In this document: in pieces, positions 60,505 through 64,000 of the stretch
How the letters are laid out: each line of letters begins with the position of its first letter
How positions within the stretch are numbered: position 1 is the stretch's first letter
Source of the DNA: Anaerocolumna chitinilytica
GTDB lineage: Bacteria; Bacillota; Clostridia; Lachnospirales; Lachnospiraceae
Direction of reading: 5' to 3'
Length of the DNA: 64,000 nucleotides
NCBI RefSeq assembly: GCF_014218355.1
Contig: NZ_AP023368.1
Span: forward strand, 2,484,001 to 2,548,000
Position numbers and translations under genes: made by a program
Notes under the pieces: generated by a model
What the model was told of the DNA's origin: nothing
The model's database searches: none
What the model saw: only the letters and a program-made list of their open reading frames with translations

Positions 60505-60806
60505 GAATATCGATATTCAAATTTTGAAATATCAAATATACAATTCTTTCTATATTTGTATTGAAATTAATCATATATTATCCTCTGGAGGTTTCTTTTA
60601 ATAGGGAGACTAGAGATTCTGTATTCTATTTAGGAATATACTGGATAATTAGGAGCCGGAGCGGATATTCTGCGGTTTGTTAAAATTATATCAGAACAAT
60701 AAGAATTTCACTAGAACAGCGCTAAGAAATCTATTATCCTTTCAGAAATGTTATGAGACATTATCGGATTATAAGGAATTATATCGATAATGGAATATCG
60801 ATATAA
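60505..60806 (+). promoter_or_regulatory. Two ATATCGATAT-type palindromes upstream of the alcohol dehydrogenase gene
   Basis: A perfect 14-base palindrome GAATATCGATATTC (60505-60518) and a pair of 11-base arms TTATATCGATA/TATCGATATAA separated by six bases (60779-60789 and 60796-60806). Both share the core ATATCGAT. They flank a gene-free stretch between the LysR and dehydrogenase genes and are candidate sites for the LysR protein. I see no coding sequence in 60476-60929. Confidence 0.5.
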
Positions 60807-60836
60807 GATTTATGAATTTTACATATTCAAAAAAGA

Positions 60837-60854
60837 TTGTTAAAATATAAACAA
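60837..60854 (+). promoter_or_regulatory. Near-consensus Rex box upstream of the alcohol dehydrogenase gene
   Basis: TTGTTAA-AATA-TAAACAA matches the clostridial Rex consensus TTGTTAA....TTAACAA at 13 of 14 defined positions. It is 76 bases before the ATG, where binding would block transcription of a fermentation gene. Confidence 0.65.
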
Positions 60855-60929
60855 GTAATCGATAGCAAGTGATACATAAGTATAAATCGAATTCTTTCTA
60901 AAATATATTTTGAAAAGGAGATTAGTATT

Positions 60930-62105
60930 ATGGCTAGATTTACACTTCCAAGAGATCTCTATCATGGAAAGGGATGTCTTGATGCTCTTAAAACCTTAAC
61001 CGGAAAAAGAGCTTTTGTAGTTGTTGGCGGCGGAAGTATGAAACGTTTCGGTTTTCTGGATAAAGTAGAAGACTATTTAAAAGAAGCCGGTATGGAAGTT
61101 CATTTATTTGAAGGTGTAGAGCCGGATCCTTCCGTAGAGACAGTTATGAAAGGCGCAGAAGCAATGCGCAGTTTTCAGCCTGACTGGATTGTATCCATCG
61201 GCGGTGGATCTCCTATAGATGCTGCAAAGGCTATGTGGGCATTTTATGAGTATCCGGATACAACTTTTGAAGACCTCTGCATTCCTTTTAACTTTCCCAC
61301 TCTTCGTACAAAAGCTAAATTCTGTGCGATTCCCTCAACCTCCGGTACTGCTACCGAGGTAACTGCATTTTCTGTTATTACAGACTATGCAAAAGGTATT
61401 AAATATCCTTTAGCAGATTTTAATATAACACCGGATGTTGCAATTGTTGATCCTGATCTTGCAGAAACAATGCCTGAAAAGCTTACAGCTCACACCGGTA
61501 TGGATGCTATGACTCATGCGATTGAAGCTTATGTTTCCACATTAAACTGCGATTATACTGATCCTCTTGCCCTCCATGCAATTAAGATGGTAAGTGAGAA
61601 CTTGATTAAATCTTACAATGGAGATATGGACGCCCGTGCGAAAATGCACAATGCACAATGTCTTGCAGGTATGGCATTTTCCAATGCTTTGCTTGGGATT
61701 GTACATTCTATGGCACATAAGACAGGAGCTGCTTACAGCGGCGGACATATTGTTCATGGCTGTGCTAATGCTATGTATCTTCCTAAAGTTATTAAATACA
61801 ATGCAAAAGATGAAGCTGCTGCAGCAAGATATGCACAAATTGCTTCCTTCCTTGGATTAGAGCCAAGCGCAGATGCCCTTATTTCACATATAAAGGAAAT
61901 GAACAAATCATTAAATATTCCTTCATCTATCAAGGAATACGAAGGCGGCATCATTGATGAAAAGGAATTCTTAGAAAAACTTCCTAAGGTTGCTGAGCTT
62001 GCAGTAGGAGATGCCTGCACCGGTTCCAACCCCAGAGCGATAACTCCTGAGGTTATGGAAAAATTATTATATTGCTGCTACTATGATACCGAAGTTACAT
62101 TTTAA
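60930..62105 (+). CDS. Iron-containing alcohol dehydrogenase
   Basis: A 391-residue enzyme starting at ATG 60930 behind GAAAAGGAGATTAGT. It has the group III layout: GGGSMKRFG and the NAD(P)-binding GGGSPIDAAKAMW (near 91-103), then PSTSGTATE. The metal-binding positions are Asp in YPLADFNI, His in HAIEAYVST, His in HSMAHKTG and His in IVHGCANA. It interconverts aldehydes and alcohols (ethanol or butanol type) with NAD(P)H during fermentation. A Rex box and palindromes upstream suggest control by redox state and by the LysR regulator. Confidence 0.93.
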   Translation: MARFTLPRDLYHGKGCLDALKTLTGKRAFVVVGGGSMKRFGFLDKVEDYLKEAGMEVHLFEGVEPDPSVETVMKGAEAMRSFQPDWIVSIGGGSPIDAAKAMWAFYEYPDTTFEDLCIPFNFPTLRTKAKFCAIPSTSGTATEVTAFSVITDYAKGIKYPLADFNITPDVAIVDPDLAETMPEKLTAHTGMDAMTHAIEAYVSTLNCDYTDPLALHAIKMVSENLIKSYNGDMDARAKMHNAQCLAGMAFSNALLGIVHSMAHKTGAAYSGGHIVHGCANAMYLPKVIKYNAKDEAAAARYAQIASFLGLEPSADALISHIKEMNKSLNIPSSIKEYEGGIIDEKEFLEKLPKVAELAVGDACTGSNPRAITPEVMEKLLYCCYYDTEVTF

Positions 62106-62135
62106 TAATTATTCATCATATTGATATAAACTCAG

Positions 62136-62173
62136 TAAAAGCAGATTGCATTTACTTTGCAGTTACGCTTTTA
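62136..62173 (+). terminator. Hairpin after the alcohol dehydrogenase gene
   Basis: TAAAAGC and GCTTTTA arms with an inner TTGCA/TGCA(G) pairing, 31 bases after the stop and without a T run. Further on, GTGTCAAAAG/CTTTTGACAC arms (62301-62310 and 62328-62337) form a second hairpin. Apart from these and the terminator that follows, 62106-62483 holds nothing I can support. Confidence 0.5.
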
Positions 62174-62360
62174 GAAATATAAGAGATCTTCTATAGACGT
62201 ATAAATGGTTAAAAACCAAACAATGCTAAATGGACGAGAGAAATGGGGATTCCTCTCCTCCGAAAAAAATCAAGAGTTATTTATATAGATTATATACTGG
62301 GTGTCAAAAGTCCTAAACGGGATTGGGCTTTTGACACTCTAGTTATACTGTGTTGATTAG

Positions 62361-62389
62361 GCTGCAGCCATAAGGGCCGTAGCTTTTTT
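62361..62389 (+). terminator. Intrinsic terminator upstream of the NfnA gene
   Basis: GCTGCAGCC-ATAA(G)-GGCCGTAGC hairpin with one mismatch, followed by six T. It ends about 95 bases before the NfnA start and could be a terminator of upstream transcripts or a leader attenuator. Confidence 0.7.
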
Positions 62390-62483
62390 ATTATTAGTGA
62401 TTAATAGAAAGACCGGAAAGTCAGGCTACCGGTTATACACAGGTTTGGTGCTTTACGCAAGCGCCGGAAAGGACGGCTATTTA

Positions 62484-63326
62484 ATGTATAAAATTTTAAA
62501 GAAGAAAATACTGAACCCAACCGTTACTTTAATGGAGATTGATGCCCCTTTAGTTGCTAAAAAAGCACAACCCGGGCAGTTCATTATTCTTAGAACAGAT
62601 GAAAATGGGGAAAGAGTTCCTTTAACAATAGCAGATTATAATAGGGAAAAAGGGACAGTTACTATTATCTTTCAGATAGTTGGAGCTACAACAGAAGCTT
62701 TGAACCATATGGAAGCCGGTGATGACCTCCATGATTTTGTAGGGCCTTTAGGGCAGGCTACACATACAGAGGGAAAGAAAAAAGTTGCTGTTGTAGGCGG
62801 AGGTGTAGGCTGCGCAATTGCTTACCCGGTGGTTAAGAAATTTCATGAGCAGGGTACGGAAGTACATGCAATTGTCGGCTTTCGTAATAAAGATTTAGTG
62901 ATTTTGGAAGAAGAATTTAAGGATAATAGCAGTAAGTTGTTTTTGATGTCCGATGATGGCAGCTGTGGTGAAAAGGGATTGGTTACAGATGCGTTAAAGA
63001 GATTGATAGAATCCGGTGAAAAATATGATGAAGTAATCACGATAGGTCCTCTTATCATGATGAAATTCGTAAGCAAATTAACCAAAGAATATGGTATCAA
63101 AACGGTAGCAAGTATGAATCCGGTTATGATAGACGGAACCGGAATGTGCGGCGGATGCCGTCTGACGGTAGGTGGCAAGACAAAATTTGCTTGCGTGGAT
63201 GGCCCTGAATTCGATGCCCACGAGATTGATTTTGATGAAGCAATGGAAAGATCTACCATGTATCGTACCTTTGAGCGTAATGCACATGAGGAAACCTGCA
63301 ACTTATTGGTAAAGGAGGTAAGATAA
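62484..63326 (+). CDS. nfnA: NfnA / sulfide dehydrogenase alpha-type FAD-NAD subunit
   Basis: A 280-residue protein. ATG 62484 is chosen because it gives the family's usual length and start (MYKILKKKILNPTV) with GGAAAGGA upstream; the longer frame from 62397 begins in a non-conserved stretch. An FAD-binding barrel (RVPLTIADYN near 45) is followed by an NAD domain (VAVVGGGVGCAIAYP) and the C-terminal [2Fe-2S] site GTGMCGGCRLTVGGKTKFAC. With the next gene it would form NfnAB, which couples ferredoxin and NADH to NADP by flavin bifurcation; older annotations call it ferredoxin-NADP reductase or a glutamate synthase partner. Stop and next start are one base apart. Confidence 0.9.
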   Translation: MYKILKKKILNPTVTLMEIDAPLVAKKAQPGQFIILRTDENGERVPLTIADYNREKGTVTIIFQIVGATTEALNHMEAGDDLHDFVGPLGQATHTEGKKKVAVVGGGVGCAIAYPVVKKFHEQGTEVHAIVGFRNKDLVILEEEFKDNSSKLFLMSDDGSCGEKGLVTDALKRLIESGEKYDEVITIGPLIMMKFVSKLTKEYGIKTVASMNPVMIDGTGMCGGCRLTVGGKTKFACVDGPEFDAHEIDFDEAMERSTMYRTFERNAHEETCNLLVKEVR

Positions 63327-63327
63327 A

Positions 63328-64000
63328 ATGGCTGTAAATATGTCTTTAGTTAAGAATGAAATGCCTGCCCAAAGAGCAGATGTGAGAAATAAAAATTTTC
63401 AGGAAGTAACCTTTGGATATACGAAAGAACAGGCTATGGACGAAGCAAAACGCTGCCTGAACTGTAAGCACAGACCCTGTGTGTCAGGATGTCCTGTACG
63501 TATTGATATACCGGAATTTATTCATGAAGTTTCAGAAGGAAATTTTGAAGAGGCCTTCCAGATAATAAGCCGCTCCAGTTCTCTGCCTGCTGTATGCGGA
63601 AGAGTATGTCCCCAGGAATCACAATGCGAATCAAAATGTGTTCGAGGCATAAAAGGAGAACCGGTAGCAATCGGCAGATTGGAACGTTTTGTGGCAGATT
63701 TTCACAATGCAAACAGTAATACAAAAGTACAAAAACCGGTGTTAAATGGCCATAAAGTTGCTGTAATAGGTTCCGGTCCGTCCGGCCTTGCCTGTGCGGG
63801 AGATTTAGCACGCAAAGGTTATGAGGTCACGGTATTTGAAGCCTTGCATCTTGCGGGAGGAGTTCTGGTCTATGGAATACCGGAATTCAGACTGCCAAAA
63901 GCTATAGTTCAAAAAGAAATCAACTCTCTAAAAGAACTAGGTGTTACAATACAGACGAATGTAGTAATCGGAAAAACCATTTCCATTGATGAATTAATTG
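63328..64000 (+). CDS. nfnB: NfnB / glutamate synthase small-subunit-like protein, partial (runs off window)
   Basis: ATG 63328 follows GTAAAGGAGGTAAGATAAA; about 224 codons are visible and the 3' end is outside the window. The N-terminal double [4Fe-4S] domain has CLNCKHRPCVSGCPV (near 43-57) and CGRVCPQESQCESKCVRG (near 90-107), then the FAD-binding VAVIGSGPSGLACAGDLAR (near 144) and GGVLVYGIPEFRLPK. This is the NfnB/GltD-type NADPH subunit and fits its partner immediately upstream. NfnB or a stand-alone GltD-like protein cannot be told apart without the end, but the NfnA neighbour favours NfnB. Confidence 0.88.
   Translation, partial: MAVNMSLVKNEMPAQRADVRNKNFQEVTFGYTKEQAMDEAKRCLNCKHRPCVSGCPVRIDIPEFIHEVSEGNFEEAFQIISRSSSLPAVCGRVCPQESQCESKCVRGIKGEPVAIGRLERFVADFHNANSNTKVQKPVLNGHKVAVIGSGPSGLACAGDLARKGYEVTVFEALHLAGGVLVYGIPEFRLPKAIVQKEINSLKELGVTIQTNVVIGKTISIDELI

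Noticed and set aside
60676..60705. Second Rex box (TTTGTTAAAATTATATCAG)
   Set aside because: Only the left half matches; the right half is at the wrong spacing.

Overview
The window looks like a chromosomal segment of a low-GC, strictly anaerobic Firmicute of the Clostridia, most likely Lachnospiraceae. The signs are strong AGGAGG-type ribosome sites, low GC from about 26 kb onward, a Rex-family regulator beside an iron alcohol dehydrogenase, NfnAB-type genes, a GH43 and a GH172 glycosidase, and BspA-type leucine-rich-repeat surface protein. Species cannot be fixed from sequence alone. No rRNA, tRNA, CRISPR array or intact transposase was seen.

Region 1 (1-26.7 kb) is a one-direction array of some 20 mostly uncharacterised cytoplasmic proteins, each with its own ribosome site: SUKH (SMI1/KNR4), Sel1-repeat, ankyrin, TPR, LRR-like, YbjN-like, SnoaL-like and TfoX-like proteins plus unrecognised families. 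Broken and duplicated pieces are scattered among them: in-frame stops, a frameshifted SUKH gene, a duplicated 3' tail, a 35-codon YciI stub and tandem paralogs with a decayed tail. SUKH, Sel1 and ankyrin proteins are typical of immunity arrays of polymorphic-toxin systems, so I read this as an orphan or downstream poly-immunity island. No toxin gene is visible.

Region 2 (26.7-33.3 kb, minus strand) is a five-gene operon: MacB-like ATPase, a 990-residue FtsX-type permease with a long coiled coil, a membrane-anchored Thr/Pro/Ser-rich protein, an OmpR-type regulator and a histidine kinase. A palindrome-rich leader precedes it.

Region 3 (33.7-45.2 kb) holds two secreted proteins (one a 1384-residue LRR/Ig-like protein), an aldo/keto reductase-ferredoxin protein lacking the usual catalytic Tyr/Lys, a diguanylate cyclase, and a sugar module (GH172 divergent from AraC regulator plus SDR).

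Region 4 (45.4-53.9 kb) is the most exciting part: a compact, apparently complete RiPP locus. A two-component system is followed by a 29-codon gene for a two-cysteine peptide missed by ordinary ORF cut-offs, a radical SAM/SPASM enzyme, an ABC-2 ATPase/permease pair, a CPBP membrane protease, a small membrane protein and an ABC exporter with a tandem-repeat linker. Half-sites in 11-bp register precede the peptide gene, suggesting direct control by the adjacent response regulator.

Region 5 (54-64 kb) has a rhomboid protease, a VOC/PhnB-like protein, a GH43 glycosidase, a NERD nuclease-like protein, a divergent Rex-family repressor with its own palindromic operator, a LysR regulator, an iron alcohol dehydrogenase with a near-consensus Rex box upstream, and NfnA plus the start of NfnB. 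Together these suggest redox-controlled fermentation.
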